From NCBI RefSeq assembly GCF_007655135.1, contig NC_045131.1, forward strand, positions 15,050,001 through 15,114,000: a stretch of DNA of 64,000 nucleotides, in the 5' to 3' direction. Below the pieces are notes generated by a model. That model was not told the DNA's origin. It saw only the letters and a program-made list of their open reading frames with translations, and made no database searches. The position numbers and the translations under genes were made by a program. Shown here one piece after another: positions 44,401 to 55,128 of the stretch. The DNA is from Punica granatum. Taxonomy: Eukaryota; Streptophyta; Magnoliopsida; Myrtales; Lythraceae. Position 1 is the first letter of the stretch. Every line of letters begins with the position of its first letter.

Positions 44401-45302
44401 AGCCAGCATGTAACAAACAGTGTGTCCTGATTTTTATAAGCTGATAAATTTGCATTATGGTCTAATATCAACTAAGATTTCTCACTTCTATTGCTAATGT
44501 TTTCTTTTCCATTATGCAGGAATATAAGTGGATATTACACAACCAACTTTCCTGATTGGCCTTCGGTCATGTACAATTTTACAGCGCAAGACATTAGTTT
44601 TGATTTTGCTGTTACAGATCAAGCGACAAAGGTTAAGGTTTTGAACTACAATGAATCAGTGGAGATAGTGTTTCAAGGAACCGATCTCATAGCTGGGTCT
44701 GGCGTTCACCCAATGCATATGCATGGTTACAGCTTCTATGTGGTTGGAATGGGCCAAGGAAATTTCGACAATGAGACGGATCCTCTGATATATAATTTGG
44801 TTGATCCCCCAAAAGCTAACACTTTTATAGTCCCAAAGAATGGATGGCTAGCCATCAGATTCGTCGCAGATAATCCAGGCATGACAACGATCTCTTTCTC
44901 TAATATATAGAGTCGCTTTTTGGTTTCATAATAACCAGAGTCCCTTTATATCCCACTGCACCAAGGAAGAAGAAGTTATAAATGGGAATTTGGAAAGCAC
45001 AAATTTTCTATCTTGTTGGGTGCAGGATAGTTTAAAAATAACACGGATATATCATTTCTATTGCATGTCTAATTGGAGGATTTGAGCATGCAGGTGTTTG
45101 GTTTTGGCATTGTCACTTTGACCGACATCTCAGCTGGGGTATGGACACTGTTTTCATAGTGAAGAATGGAAACACTGAGGAAACAAGCATTCGTCCGCCC
45201 CCTTCCAACATGCCTGCTTGCATCTTCAATAAGCACAACATCTCCATCAGTAAATGGAGCGATAATAATGCTGGTGATGATCAAGATTACCTTGAAGAAT
45301 AG
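32418..45302 (+). CDS. Laccase copy B, complete seven-exon gene (laccase-14/15-like)
   Basis: A secreted multicopper oxidase that oxidises phenolics with reduction of O2 to water. The exons are 32418-32519, 32832-32983, 35804-36048, 43289-43414, 43538-44132, 44520-44878 and 45094-45302, totalling 1,788 bp or about 595 aa. The junction phases all fit. Residues 1-26 form a signal peptide (ending VRA-D). Copper motifs: HWHG across the exon 2/3 junction, WWHAHSDW in exon 3, HPMHMHG in exon 6 and [12 protein letters not shown] in exon 7. Several NxS/T glycosylation sites are present. Exon 6 must end CCAG before GCATGA, a GC donor; without splicing there, the protein stops after [12 protein letters not shown] and loses the last copper motif. 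Intron 3 is 7,240 bp and repeat-filled. Membership of the LAC14/15 group is my judgement from overall sequence. Confidence 0.9.
32984..35803. other. Intron 2 of laccase copy B with internal repeats
   Basis: A 2,820-bp intron, unrelated for most of its length to the intron 2 of copies A and C. It holds three diverged copies of a segment with GAGTAATC..GTCCTAT and AAATCTTATCC..CCTCTAATC followed by AAACAWGCCCTTWAAG (near 33540, 34385 and 34570), and three copies of ATTTTGATCAACTACCATTAA (near 34072, 34124 and 34741). No gene is seen. Confidence 0.7.
37044..37390. mobile_element. Possible degenerate MITE
   Basis: GGGTAAATTATACCATGTAA at the left faces an inverted counterpart ending TATATGTTATAATTTTCC at the right. 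The arms are imperfect, and no target duplication is obvious. Confidence 0.35.
39660..40178. mobile_element. MITE family member 1 in intron 3 of copy B
   Basis: The ends are AAATTCTACAATGAAACC and, reverse complemented, TGAATTCTACAATGAAACCC. The interior matches 49709-50229 over most of its length, including TTCCATGGTGG near the left end and GTAAAGTACAATAAAATT. The flanks share AATAAATAAATAAAT and AAGGATTTAAATATGAT blocks, consistent with a duplicated target or local rearrangement. Non-coding. Confidence 0.75.
40529..40804. mobile_element. Foldback MITE copy 1 (intron 3 array)
   Basis: A near-perfect long palindrome of about 275 bp. The ends are AGGGAAAATAGCC and its complement. The arms continue through TTATTTTCACTTCCTAACACG and GGATCTAGCACACCGTTAAAC to a short loop reading AAAAACCGTTAAACACCGTT. 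Non-coding. Confidence 0.85.
40970..41248. mobile_element. Foldback MITE copy 2 (intron 3 array)
   Basis: Same family and orientation as copy 1, with the loop again AAAAACCGTTAAACACCGTT. It separates the first and second monomers exactly between a monomer end (ATAAAAAATA) and the next monomer start (AATATTTA). Confidence 0.85.
42349..42626. mobile_element. Foldback MITE copy 3, loop inverted
   Basis: The arms are as in copies 1 and 2, but the loop reads AACGGTATTTAACGGTTTTT, the reverse complement of theirs with one change. It sits at the same position in the monomer as copy 2. Either it inserted in the opposite orientation, or the loop flipped between the palindrome arms. Confidence 0.85.
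42851..43288. other. Intron 3 of copy B, 3' end
   Basis: AT-rich DNA leading to the exon 4 acceptor AAATTGTAG at 43280-43288. No other feature is seen. Confidence 0.7.
44879..45093 (+). other. Predicted GC-AG intron 6 of laccase copy B
   Basis: The exon ends CCAG and the intron starts GCATGA and ends GCATGCAG. Splicing here restores [10 protein letters not shown] in frame. No GT donor nearby gives the same product. Confidence 0.75.
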
Positions 45303-46863
45303 ATGCTTGTGCTTTTGCAGTTAGATATATTGTTTCAATCATATAGAAAATAGAATACCTAAAAGAAGATTGTACTAAGAAAGTGGATGTAATGTAGTGG
45401 CACACGAACCTTGCCTCGGATCCGAGAGATTTTAGGTTCAGTTAAGTCCTATTTCATCTATTCGTGAGAAGGACAATCTGCACAAAAGTTGTATGAACCT
45501 AGAAAATACCAGTACCTGGGGTTATATATTTCCAAATAAAGGGGCATCGAATGTCCCACTCGGTGAGGCTGGAACCTGGAACATTTTCATTCTTAGTTAA
45601 CGCTTTATATCACTGCACTATGCCTATTCCTCTAAATGGGTATACAGCTTTAAGATTCTGCTTGACCAAGCCTTCTGATAGGATATTTCGAGTTATGCCC
45701 AGGAAAAGGGTAAATCAATACTTCTCAATGTATGTGCACAAATTCCTCTTGGTTCACTCCCCATAACAACTTGTTAACTATGTGGAAGATTTCCCAATTG
45801 TTAGATATCGAGCTATAAGATTATTCTCGTGATGAGTTACTGTATCTTGGAGATTTTGAGGTGGGTTGAATATCTTGAGAAAGTTGTAAATCTTGTACAT
45901 GTTGAGCCGATTTTCTCCTTATCTTTCAGATAAAAGTTAGTGAAAGCGTGTTTGCATCAATAAAATGTTTTCGGTGTGACTCTTCATGTGAGCACAAAAC
46001 ACGCTTTCGTATTTAGTCATGGATCTTGAGACCAGGGTCCCACTCCCGGTCTCTTTCTTTCTCATTCCGTTAAGTCCAAAAGAGAAATGAAGCTTCATGG
46101 TTTCAGAGACTTCAAACTGGGAAAATCTTCTATGATGACAGGATTATCAAGTTGCATCGGCTAATTAGCTATTGATTTCTAAGTTGAAAATGTAGGAAAA
46201 TCTTGACACCCCTGAGTGAGTTACATGATTAATTAGTTAATTACGATCTTGTACTGTCTTATAGCCTGCATTGCAATTTCTTTCAGCTCTAATGTCTCGC
46301 TAATTGTTATGCCTTTGGGTTTTAGTGAGAAAATGCAACTCCAAGATCGACTACTGCCTCAAGCTCTCCACGTCAACTCCAAACGTAGGTCGTTTGATAA
46401 TAGAATTAAGACTGGTTCATCATGTGCAATGCAACACAACATTGTGATTCTATATGCAGATTTAGCACTAGGAATCTGTGATAATTAAGGCTTATACCCT
46501 TTACTGACTATTAAGAGAGAAGGCCAGAGGGAGTTCGTATAGGTTACTTTAACTCTGAGAACATCAGACTGTTGCATTCAGGCACTGTGGAGATTAAAAC
46601 TCTTTCGCTTAGGGCAGATTAAGGAAATCTAACTCAAACAAGTTCCTTAATAGAAGGACATATACCAGAAGTAAGTATCTAATCATAAGAATCTACAAGC
46701 ATCTCCTGATACTAAATTCATATGTAGCATTATGTTTCTCCTAGCAAATCAAAGATTGTCGCATACCCTTTGCAATTCTACAGCAGCTTCCCCAATTCCC
46801 ATCACTCTCATTTTGTTGTGCAGCTGAGAAGGAAGGCCGACTCCAAGGATCGACAACAAATTT
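45303..46863. other. 3' flank of laccase copy B
   Basis: No gene is recognised. AATAAA at 45535-45540, about 235 bp after the stop, is a candidate polyadenylation signal. A small inverted repeat, GAAAGCGTGTTT with AAACACGCTTTC, spans about 45942-46008. Confidence 0.55.
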
Positions 46864-48214
46864 TCATGAAGATTTTTGTATATTTCCTCTGAATAAAGTA
46901 ATATTGGATCTATCACCTGACTCAGTCCTTGAGGAAGGGATCTCGTTACAACCCACGGAGGCCAAAGCTGCCACTGAACATGGGCTCAATGGGCCTCCTC
47001 CTAGTGGACAGTTCGAGCAAGAGAATCCCGAAGCTATAGACGTCACATTGTATCGATACCTCTCCACCAAGACCATATTCAATATCATCAATTTTTAGAT
47101 ATTCGGTAAGAATGACTTTGATGTTCATAAATAGGACATGGTATTTTAGTTTTACCAGGTCCAACATAGCCAATAGTTCTTCTAATCCCGTTTGAACTAC
47201 TTTGCGTTCCGGACGCTTTGGCCAGGAGAAAATTTACTAGACCGAAATCACTTTAATTTCCCAAAATATCACTATCGAGAAGATTATTGCTTGGCTTCAA
47301 GCCACAGTGAACTATGGGAATGCATGGGGATAATTCAATGTGGTGGCTGCATCGACGGCTATGTTTAACCTTCTGCAATATAGTTAAAGCGGTGCTATCA
47401 TCTGAGATTGGATGCGGCCATTTCTCAAGGCTTCCATTCCGCATGAACCAAAAAAAAAAGAGCATTGAAATTTTCTCCCTGGAAATCAATTGTCTAGCAA
47501 GAAGTTATAGTCTTGACGCGCTTTAGTGCTTCGCACTCAGCCATGACGCTCTTGCTTGATCCCTGTTCTTCAAGTTTGAGTACCTTCACAGCAACGACCT
47601 GGTCATTGCTTGGGAAACCCCTCAGTTGACCACATCGAAGCTTCCTTCTCCAATCATGTTTGTAGGATAGAAAACGTCTGTTACTTGCGAAAGTTCCACA
47701 TAAGTAAGCTATGGGTGTTGATGCCCTGTCAAAGAGGCCACATATGTTTCCCCTTTTGGCTTTTTTGATCGGCATAGAATCGTAGCTATGATCACACCTG
47801 TTAGGAGTATGAAAGTGGATATTGAGAGGCTAATTGCCAAGCATCTCCTCTGAGACAGCAACCTTTTCTGCCTTTCTCTTGAATTCCTCCTTTACATGTC
47901 AGCAATTGCAAGACAGGAGGTCCTCCCCAAAGTTTTCTATTTCCGGCAACTGAAATTGCTCTCTGGTTAAGAAAGATTTTTCGGTTTGGCACTTCTGCCT
48001 CATACTTATTGAAGGAAAGGTTGAGATTCTTCATGAAAGGGAGGCTTGGAAGAAACTCAAGGATCTGGCCTGATAGATTGAATCGAGAAACATCAAGATA
48101 CCGTATGCCTCTAAGGTTTTTCAGTGGAGATGGAATTGTCCCACCAGTCGAAGTGAGTTGAGCTTGAGTGTGGTCACTCTGTAGTGCATTTCCCCGCACA
48201 TGACACAGGTCCAA
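46864..48214 (-). pseudogene. LRR receptor-like kinase pseudogene (EFR/Xa21-like)
   Basis: Read on the minus strand. The last LRR part has IPSPLKNLRGIRYLDVSRFN and LNLSFNKYEAEVPN, then SVAGNRKLWGGPP, as at the end of the ectodomain of subfamily XII immune receptor kinases. The juxtamembrane part is frame-broken. The kinase keeps VVAVKVLKLEEQGSSKSVMA (ATP-binding Lys). Its catalytic loop reads IVHCGLKPSNNLLD, with Gly replacing the catalytic Asp. The C-lobe retains [17 protein letters not shown]. At least three frames are used, and the N-terminal LRRs and most of the N-lobe to C-lobe link are missing or scrambled. It cannot be an active receptor kinase. Confidence 0.85.
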
Positions 48215-48926
48215 GAACAGAAGTGGACTGAGAAAAATCTATCCATGATGGTAAAAGAAAGAACTGCGTCAGAAAGCCTTCCCCGTGTATAGAGATTCAG
48301 CCCTCAATCCTCAAAACAGAGAATTTTGCCACCTTTTGCAGCATCTGGAACTTTACAGTAAATGTAAATGGTGCTCAACTGATGCAAGGAATCACGTATG
48401 TACCAGGAAAATTGTAGAGACTATCTCTGTGTAGTGGCCTGGATCGTACTGTGACATGGAGCAGAGCAGCTGTTACCCGACACACTAGCTAGAAACCTTG
48501 GTTGCTGATTTCGGGTCTTTGGCCTAATTACAGCAGCGGTTCTACTTCTTCCAATTAGTGTGTACGTGTACTTATAAAATAATAAATATTTGAAGTAATA
48601 TACTAATAATTTGAAAATTTCAATACTTCAAGTACTCATAAAATATTGAATTACATCTATTTCATTACGTTCAGTTAGGTTACAAAAGAGATCCATATGC
48701 CTGATACATTGAAATAAAAATTCAAAATAACTAATAAAATGACACGCGTAGTCCCACAATAAAAATCGAACCTACAACCTTTTGACTGATAGGCCAGGGC
48801 ATAAGCGATGACACTATACCCTCTTTCTTAGGATTTAATTATTTTTCAAAGGACTAAACATTTGGATAACATACTAAAAATTTGGAAATTTCAGTACTTC
48901 AAGTACTATTGTAGTACTTAAATTAA
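48215..48926. other. Intergenic DNA with repeated TACTTNAAGTACT words
   Basis: No gene was found. From about 48560 to 50460, AT-rich sequence repeats words such as ACTAAATATTTGAA and AGTACTTCAAGTACT at irregular spacing, interrupted by two MITEs. Confidence 0.55.
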
Positions 48927-49265
48927 AGGGATTTTTACCTAAAATGGCCCATGGTTTACCCGTTTTGTCAAATCTATCACATGCTCTTTTTTTCGTCAAA
49001 TATATCCCATAGTTTACTTTTTACATCAAATCTATCACGGCGTTATCTTTTCCGTCGACATCTAACGGCCGTGCTGACGTGGCACGTGGAGAGCTAGTGG
49101 ATCACACTTGCTACGTCTGCACGGCCGTTAGATGTCGACGGAAAAGATAACGCCGTGATAGATTTGATACAAAAAGTAAACCATGGAATATATTTGACAA
49201 AAAAATGAGCATATGATAGATTTGACAAAACGGGTAAATCATGGACCATTTTAGGTAAATTCCCC
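48927..49265. mobile_element. Foldback MITE, 339 bp, with 8-bp target duplication
   Basis: Both sides carry TAAATTAA (48919-48926 and 49266-49273). The arms begin AGGGATTTTTACC and, reverse complemented, GGGGAATTTACC. They run about 140 bp each with shared AAATGGNCCATGRTTTACCC and ATCTAACGGCCGTGC blocks, to a centre near 49085-49105. Non-coding. Confidence 0.85.
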
Positions 49266-49273
49266 TAAATTAA

Positions 49274-50603
49274 ATTGATTTTAGTACTTCTAGTTTTTAA
49301 GGTAAGTATTTACACTTTCAAAATACTAAAAGTTTGCATGAAAATACTAAATAGTTAGATACTTAAGTACTTCAAATACTAATGCAATATTGAAATTGTA
49401 CTGGTATTAATACTTTTAGTTGTTAATGTAATTAGTATTTGTGTCTACTTACAAAATATTAAATATTTGAACTAAAATATTAAATATATAATAAAAAATT
49501 TGTACTTAAAGTACTGGTGAAGTACTAAAGGTACACCTATTTTAGAAAGTTTATTTCATTTAGTTTGGTAAAGTAAGTGCTTAATTAGACTTTCAAAATA
49601 CACGAAAGAACTAAAATACTACATATTCGAAAATTTTAATTCTGCAACTACTAAGTAGTACCGACACTAGACCAATTTTAGTCACTAAGATTAGTATTAA
49701 CATATGGCAAATTCTATAATGGAACGCCAAATTATGTTCCATGGTGGCACGCTAGTTTTTTCTAGTTCTTTTAATATTAAAGACAATATTTTGACCAATA
49801 GATCTTTAATGGCATCACAAATCCCTCGGGCCACATGTAAAGAATAATAAAATTAGAGGGTCATTTACGTGTCGATGGCGTCTCAATGATGTGTTCATAA
49901 ATTAAAATCTGCATACATGTTGACGACGTGTCACTAACACGTCATGCTTACATTAGACCAATTTTCTTTAAAAATCGATTTTTATGGTCCGGTTCGGTGA
50001 CGAGATGATGATGGATGACGTGGCAAAATGTGATTGGAACATGTGGTGGGAAGATTCAGGAACAAAGGTATGGTATTATAGGCGAAAATTGTGAAATGAA
50101 AATATGAAAGACTAAAAATATTATGGGCAAAATATGTAAATAATGGACGTATGTGATTAAAAGTTGGTGAAATTTAATGGCTGAAATTAATGTTCCGAAC
50201 ACAAGTTGCATTCCTTAGTAGAATCTACCATTAACGTATACTTTCCACATGCTTTTGAATTCAAATGCTAAATGTTTAGAAAATTTCAGTACCTCAAGTA
50301 CTATTAGTACTGAATTTAGACTAATTTCGAGCTTTTAGTTTTTATTGTTAGTCTGTATATACACTCTCAAAAGAAGTTAGAACTAAAGTACTAAATATTT
50401 AGAAATTCCAGTACCTGGAGTACTCAAATAGTACTAAAATTGAACCGATTTTAGTACTTTTAGTTTTTGTATTTACATATTCTCTCATAGTACTAAACAT
50501 TTGAACAGAAATTGGCTTACTTTGAGGAGGTGGTCAATTTCGGAGTCTACAGGCTCGATCAGGGGTAGGGGAAGTGGGATGAGGTGAGGACCTCAGAGAC
50601 ATA
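49274..50603. other. AT-rich intergenic DNA
   Basis: The irregular TACTTNAAGTACT-type words continue on both sides of the MITE at 49707-50230. No gene is seen. Confidence 0.55.
49707..50230. mobile_element. MITE family member 2
   Basis: It matches 39660-40178 from GGCAAATTCTATAATGGAAC to the inverted end TTCCTTAGTAGAATCTACC. It shares TTCCATGGTGG, GGCCACATGTAAAG and AAAATGTGATTGGAACATGTG-like segments. More diverged at its ends than member 1. Confidence 0.7.
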
Positions 50604-50807
50604 TTGTTCTTCCTAGGGACCAGCTGTTTATTCTCAGTGTCTGTTCAGGATTTCGATGGGTGTCCAAGGAAATGTATTTACTTCTTGCAGGACTATGGCT
50701 TGAGGGAGAAGGTCTACGTGTTTAACTTGCGGAATTGGACAAGTGGCCGACTTTTTGGTTCATTGTCTACAGATTATGTGGCCGCCCCCCGTGTTGGTTC
50801 ACCGTAG
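50604..50807 (+). pseudogene. Possible F-box (DUF295-like) protein fragment
   Basis: A 67-codon open stretch with CPRKCIYFLQDYG followed by KVYVFNLRNWTSGRLFGSL. This resembles the C-terminal 'CIYFxDD...GVFNLxxG' segment of DUF295 F-box proteins. No F-box or upstream exons are present. The match is short, so this is a tentative relic. Confidence 0.3.
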
Positions 50808-50939
50808 ATCCCATTTATCCCGGATCCTAATGTTCCGATCCAGAAGTTCTGGTGGTGGAGCATAGTATCGTACTGCAAAAATGATTCAGATCCTTTCTAC
50901 AGTCGAAATAGTGCTAAGTCTATATAGTGGGCAGTCATG

Positions 50940-51820
50940 TCAACAGATATGGGAGATGGCATGACAAATCGAAACTATGATTTGTGATGAATATCGGAGA
51001 TGCCTTTTTGTTTCGTAAACCTTTTTTACATGAAAAAAACAACAACGAATATGCATATATACTTCTTCATGAAATGAGTTAATTTCATTAGTTGTTTCTC
51101 AGTGATACTCTCTCTCTATGGTTAATAAGCTGAAATAAGTGAATTTTGTTAGTTGTTTCTTAGGGATACTCTCTCTATAACTAGTTACAAGAATAATTTT
51201 TTGTCTGGCCTTTCATCAAGCACATTATCTTCAATTCATCCTCAAATTATTAGCCCTACTTTAATTTAACAGGGGATTATTACTATAGATGGATAGTAGT
51301 GTTACTACAATTTCATATAAATACAGTCAGTCCATTGACATCGTCTATAGACTCTATACATCACATATTCAAGATGATATCATGAATATATAGTTCGTTT
51401 TGGGAGTTATTTTCTATTATACTGTTTCTTATCTTGAAATATTATCACATTATCATCGTTTTACTCGTTTATTTATTATTTATTTGGTCTTAAGGGATTG
51501 GTTATTGTATTGGTTTTACAAAATTACAATTACAAAAGAAACTCAAAATGGAATCCTATTGCCTTGGAATATAGACATAACATGGATTACGTGCATGTCG
51601 TAAATCCATTTTCTTGTTCATTAGTTTTCTTCTATTGCTTTTGATATTGTCAAGACCTTCAATGGACATGTTTTTTTACTTGATTTGACTCTATAATTAC
51701 AACATGGATGTGCAAGAAGATTTTTTTTTTTGGATGAGTATCTGCAAGAAGATTATACTTAGATATACATATATATGTGCGCGTGTGTGTATTCTTTACT
51801 GTGTGTCTGAAGTATGTTGG
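50940..51820. repeat. Duplicated upstream segment, left of the Gypsy insertion
   Basis: 50955-51490 matches 29780-30235 upstream of laccase copy B (GACAAATCGAAACTATGATT, TTTCATCAAGCACATTATCT). From about 51490 to 51820 the sequence is specific to this copy. No gene is seen. Confidence 0.7.
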
Positions 51821-51825
51821 AAAAC

Positions 51826-52276
51826 TGATGCGGCAGAAGACCTGGCAAGTCGATACCTAGAGAAAAATAGGTTATGACGACCCTATTTTGAAGGAAACGG
51901 CCTCCGGAACAAAACTCACATCTTCACCGTGATTTTTCGATATTTAAGGCAAATTCCATCGTTTAGGCCTTCAAACAGGCAATTTTATGTTAATTAGGGT
52001 GTTTTTGCAATTTTAGAAAATTTTAGTTCTTTTTATGCAATTTAGGTTTTCTTAAACCCTATTTAAGTTTCGTGTAAGCCCTAGGGTTAAACCAGTTGTC
52101 TTTCTCATCAATGAATAAAATTCAGAGCTTCGTGCTTTGTCCAATCTCGAAGTCGATTCGAGTTGATGCTTATTCCTGGTATTCGTAGAATCAACGGGTG
52201 ATAGAAGGTCGTAGTTCCAGTATTCGTGCACGAATCAACCGGTCTGTGATAGGTTACTCGAGTGTACGTTGCATCT
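51826..52276 (+). repeat. 5' LTR of the Gypsy element
   Basis: It starts TGATGCGGCAGAAGACC and ends TTGCATCT, where the 3' copy has TTGCGTCA. It contains TTGATGCTTATTCCTGGTAT, which is deleted in the 3' LTR. Confidence 0.9.
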
Positions 52277-52278
52277 GT

Positions 52279-52290
52279 TGGTATCAGAGC
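52279..52290 (+). other. Primer-binding site, initiator tRNA-Met type
   Basis: TGGTATCAGAGC begins two bases after the LTR. It is the standard complement to the 3' end of plant initiator tRNA-Met. Confidence 0.92.
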
Positions 52291-52313
52291 CTACGGTTGA
52301 TCTTGGATCAACG

Positions 52314-53440
52314 ATGTCGCCCAGGAGGAGGGATCGTGTGGAAGATGTTCATGACTGTGACAATCTGCGACATCTAGAGCAGAAGCTGGAGCAGAGGATG
52401 GATCGTATGATGGAGCAGCTAACACAGCAGATGGCTGCGCTTATGGAAAACCAAAATCGGGGAAACCCTAATCCGAATTTTGACCTTGATCGAGAGGAAA
52501 CTGAAGAGGGGTCGGAAGGAGAGAATTACTTTGCTGTTATTCCCGAGGAAGATAGGCAGCAATGGGAGACGGGCATTCAGACCGATATTCCTGAATTTCA
52601 AGGGGGCTTACAGCTAGAAGAGTTTCTAGATTGGCTAGTGACGGTAGAAGAGATTTTGGAGTTCAAGGGGGTACCTGAGACTAAGCGGGTATAGCTTGTG
52701 GCGACTAGATTGCGTGGTAGGGCGACGGCTTAGTGGTAGCAGGTGAAGCTTACCTGTAGCAGGATGGGCAAACCTAAGATCACGTCGTGGGAAAAGATGA
52801 GGGCTACCTTTCTGCCCTATGACTTTCAGAGGATCATGTACCAACGCCTGCAGAACTTGAGGCAAGGCACTAGGTCGGTGGATGAATACACCAACAAGTT
52901 CTACAAGTTGGTTGCTCGTAACGAGCTTCAGGAAACCGAGGATCAGCTGGTGGCGAGATATATTAGTGGGCTGAGAGTGCAGCTATAGGACACGGTTAAT
53001 TTGTTCGACCTTATTAACATGTGTTCCACCTATCAGATGGCCCTGATTGTCGAAAGACAACAGAAGCGAGCGGGCAGCAGGATGTTCAGTGGAGGTGTTG
53101 CCGTTGCAAGAACCAGTGGGGCTACCCGAGCTGGCGGTAGTAGTGCTGTTCCTGGACGTCCGACGAGACCTGCCAACATTGGGCCGAGCAGTAGCGGGGC
53201 GAAATGCTTCAAGTGTGGAGAGCCCGGGCATCGGCAATCTGAATGTAGAAAAGGGGAAAAAAGGGCGATGTTTATTGAAGAGGAATTGTCTGATGACGCA
53301 GTTTATGTAGCTGGAGGCGATGGAGAGGTCGACTTTGACAAGGAGGAAGAGATTGTGACAGTGAGATGGAGTGCCCAATCTGGTGGTGAGGAGGTCTTGT
53401 ATGACCCCGAGAGCTGCGAACAAAGAATAGCTGCGTAACA
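52314..53440 (+). pseudogene. Gag of the Gypsy element
   Basis: The likely start is ATG 52314, followed by a basic and coiled-coil N-terminus. The capsid core shows IPEFQGGLQLEEFLDWL and then [33 protein letters not shown] and YISGLRVQL. The nucleocapsid zinc knuckle is CFKCGEPGHRQSEC. Stops at 52692 (TAG, expected CAG), 52732 (TAG, expected TGG) and 52986 (TAG, expected CAG) split it, and the tail ends at a TAA near 53436. Confidence 0.85.
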
Positions 53441-54318
53441 ACATCTTCCAGTCTACCTGCACCATCGGGAATAAAATTTGTCGTTTTATGATAGACTCGG
53501 GCAGCTGCGAGAACATTGTATCTGCTGAGGCCGTGCAGAAGTTGAGCCTGCGAAGTGAGGCACATCCCAAACCGTATAAGCTGGCATGGCTGAAGAAAGG
53601 AGGTGAAGTGAGTGTGTCGAAGCGCGCGCTGGTTACCTTCTCTATTGGCTCCCGGTATAGGGACTCTGTGTGGTGTGACGTTGTCATGATGGAAGCGTGT
53701 CACTTGTTGTTGGGGATGCCCTGGCAGTTTGATAGGAGCGTGAGCCATGATGGACGGACCAATAAGTACAGCTTCACGCATAAGGGATTAAAGATTGTAT
53801 TGGTACCAAAAAGAGATAGAGACGCTATCGACCCCGAACCTACGAATCCGGTTACCGCAACCAACTTGTTGTCCCTTGCCCGATTTCAGGAGGACTTGTA
53901 TGATGCAGAGTTTATGTTTGCTCTCGTGGGCAGGGAGGTTGTGGAGGAGGGTCTTACGTCTTGTGAGTCCTTACCGATCTTGAAAGAATTTCAGAATGTC
54001 TTTCCTAAGGAGCTGCCAAATGGTCTGCCACCCTTGCGGGATATCCAACACCATATCGACCTGCAGCCTGGTGCGGCCCTTCCGAACAGACCACATTACA
54101 GGATGAGCCCGGCTGAACATGAAGAGTTAAGGAGACAAGTGGAGAAGCTGATCTCGAAAGGGTTTATTCGGGAGAGTATGAGCTCGTGTGCTTTCCTGGC
54201 ACTTCTAGTGCCTAAGAAGGATGGATCATGGCGTATGTGTGTAGACAGTCGAGCCATCAATAAGATAATGGTCAGGTATCGTTTTCCCATTCCTCGCTTG
54301 GATGATATGCTTGACTAG
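53440..54318 (+). pseudogene. Protease and RT N-terminal part of the Gypsy element
   Basis: The protease has FMIDSGSCENIVSAEAV and later LLLGMPWQFDRSVSHDGR, the expected active-site and flap-end motifs. The RT lead follows (IQHHIDLQPGAALPNRPHYR) with LVPKKDGSWRMCVDSRAINK, and a TAG at 54316-54318 after DDMLD, where the family has Gln. Confidence 0.85.
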
Positions 54319-55128
54319 CTGAGTGGTGCCAGGATTTTTACGAAGCTGGACTTGAAGAGCGGCTATCACCAGATTTAGATTCATGTTGGAGATGAATGGA
54401 AGACCGCATTCAAGACTAGGGAGGGGTTATATGAATGGCTGGTAATGTCGTTTGGGCTGTCGAATGCACTGAGGACGTTCATGAGAGTGATGAACCAGAT
54501 TCTGCAGCCTTTCATTGGTTGGTGTGTGGTTGTGTATTTTGATGACATCTTGATCTACAGCGCCAACCCTGAGCAACACGTGGCCCATTTGCGCGAAGTC
54601 CTCTCTGTCCTTCGACGCGAGAAACTATATGCGGCGTTGAAGAAGTGTGTTTTTAAGAGGTCAGAAGTTCTTTTCCTTGGTTATGTTGTTGTTGATGATG
54701 GTTTGAGGGTGGACTCGTCCAAGGTCGAGGCAGTCAGACAGTCACCTAGACCAACGAGCATTACTGAAGTCATAAGCTTCCATGGGTTAGCCTCATTCTA
54801 CAAGCGGTTTATACCTCATTTCAATAGTATTATGGCTCCCTTAACTGACTGCATGAAGGGAGGAAAATTCGAGTGGATTGAGGGGGCAGAAACAGCATTC
54901 CAGAAGATTAAGAAGCGTTTGACGACCGCCCCGATTCTTGTCCTGCCGGATTTTCAGCAGCCCTTTGAGCTGCATTATGATGCATCGAAGGTGGAGATTG
55001 GAGCAGTCTTGAGACAGAACAGCAGGCCAATTGCTTTCTTCAGCGAGAAGCTGACGGGGCCGAAGGTGAGATACAGTACCTACGACGTGGAATTCTATGC
55101 TGTAGTGCAGGCGGTGAAGCATTGGTGA
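54319..55128 (+). pseudogene. RT catalytic core and RNase H start of the Gypsy element
   Basis: After a second TAG in KSGYHQI (near 54376) the frame continues as [18 protein letters not shown]. The catalytic motif [11 protein letters not shown] follows, then the connection [20 protein letters not shown], and the RNase H with [16 protein letters not shown] and [23 protein letters not shown] at 55126-55128 falls where KHWRHYL is expected, consistent with CGA to TGA. Confidence 0.87.

Noticed and set aside
44520..44910. Exon 6 read through to the stop at 44910 as the natural gene end
   Set aside because: This would remove the HCH...H...M copper motif, which is present in frame 215 bp downstream behind a good acceptor; the GC donor is preferred.
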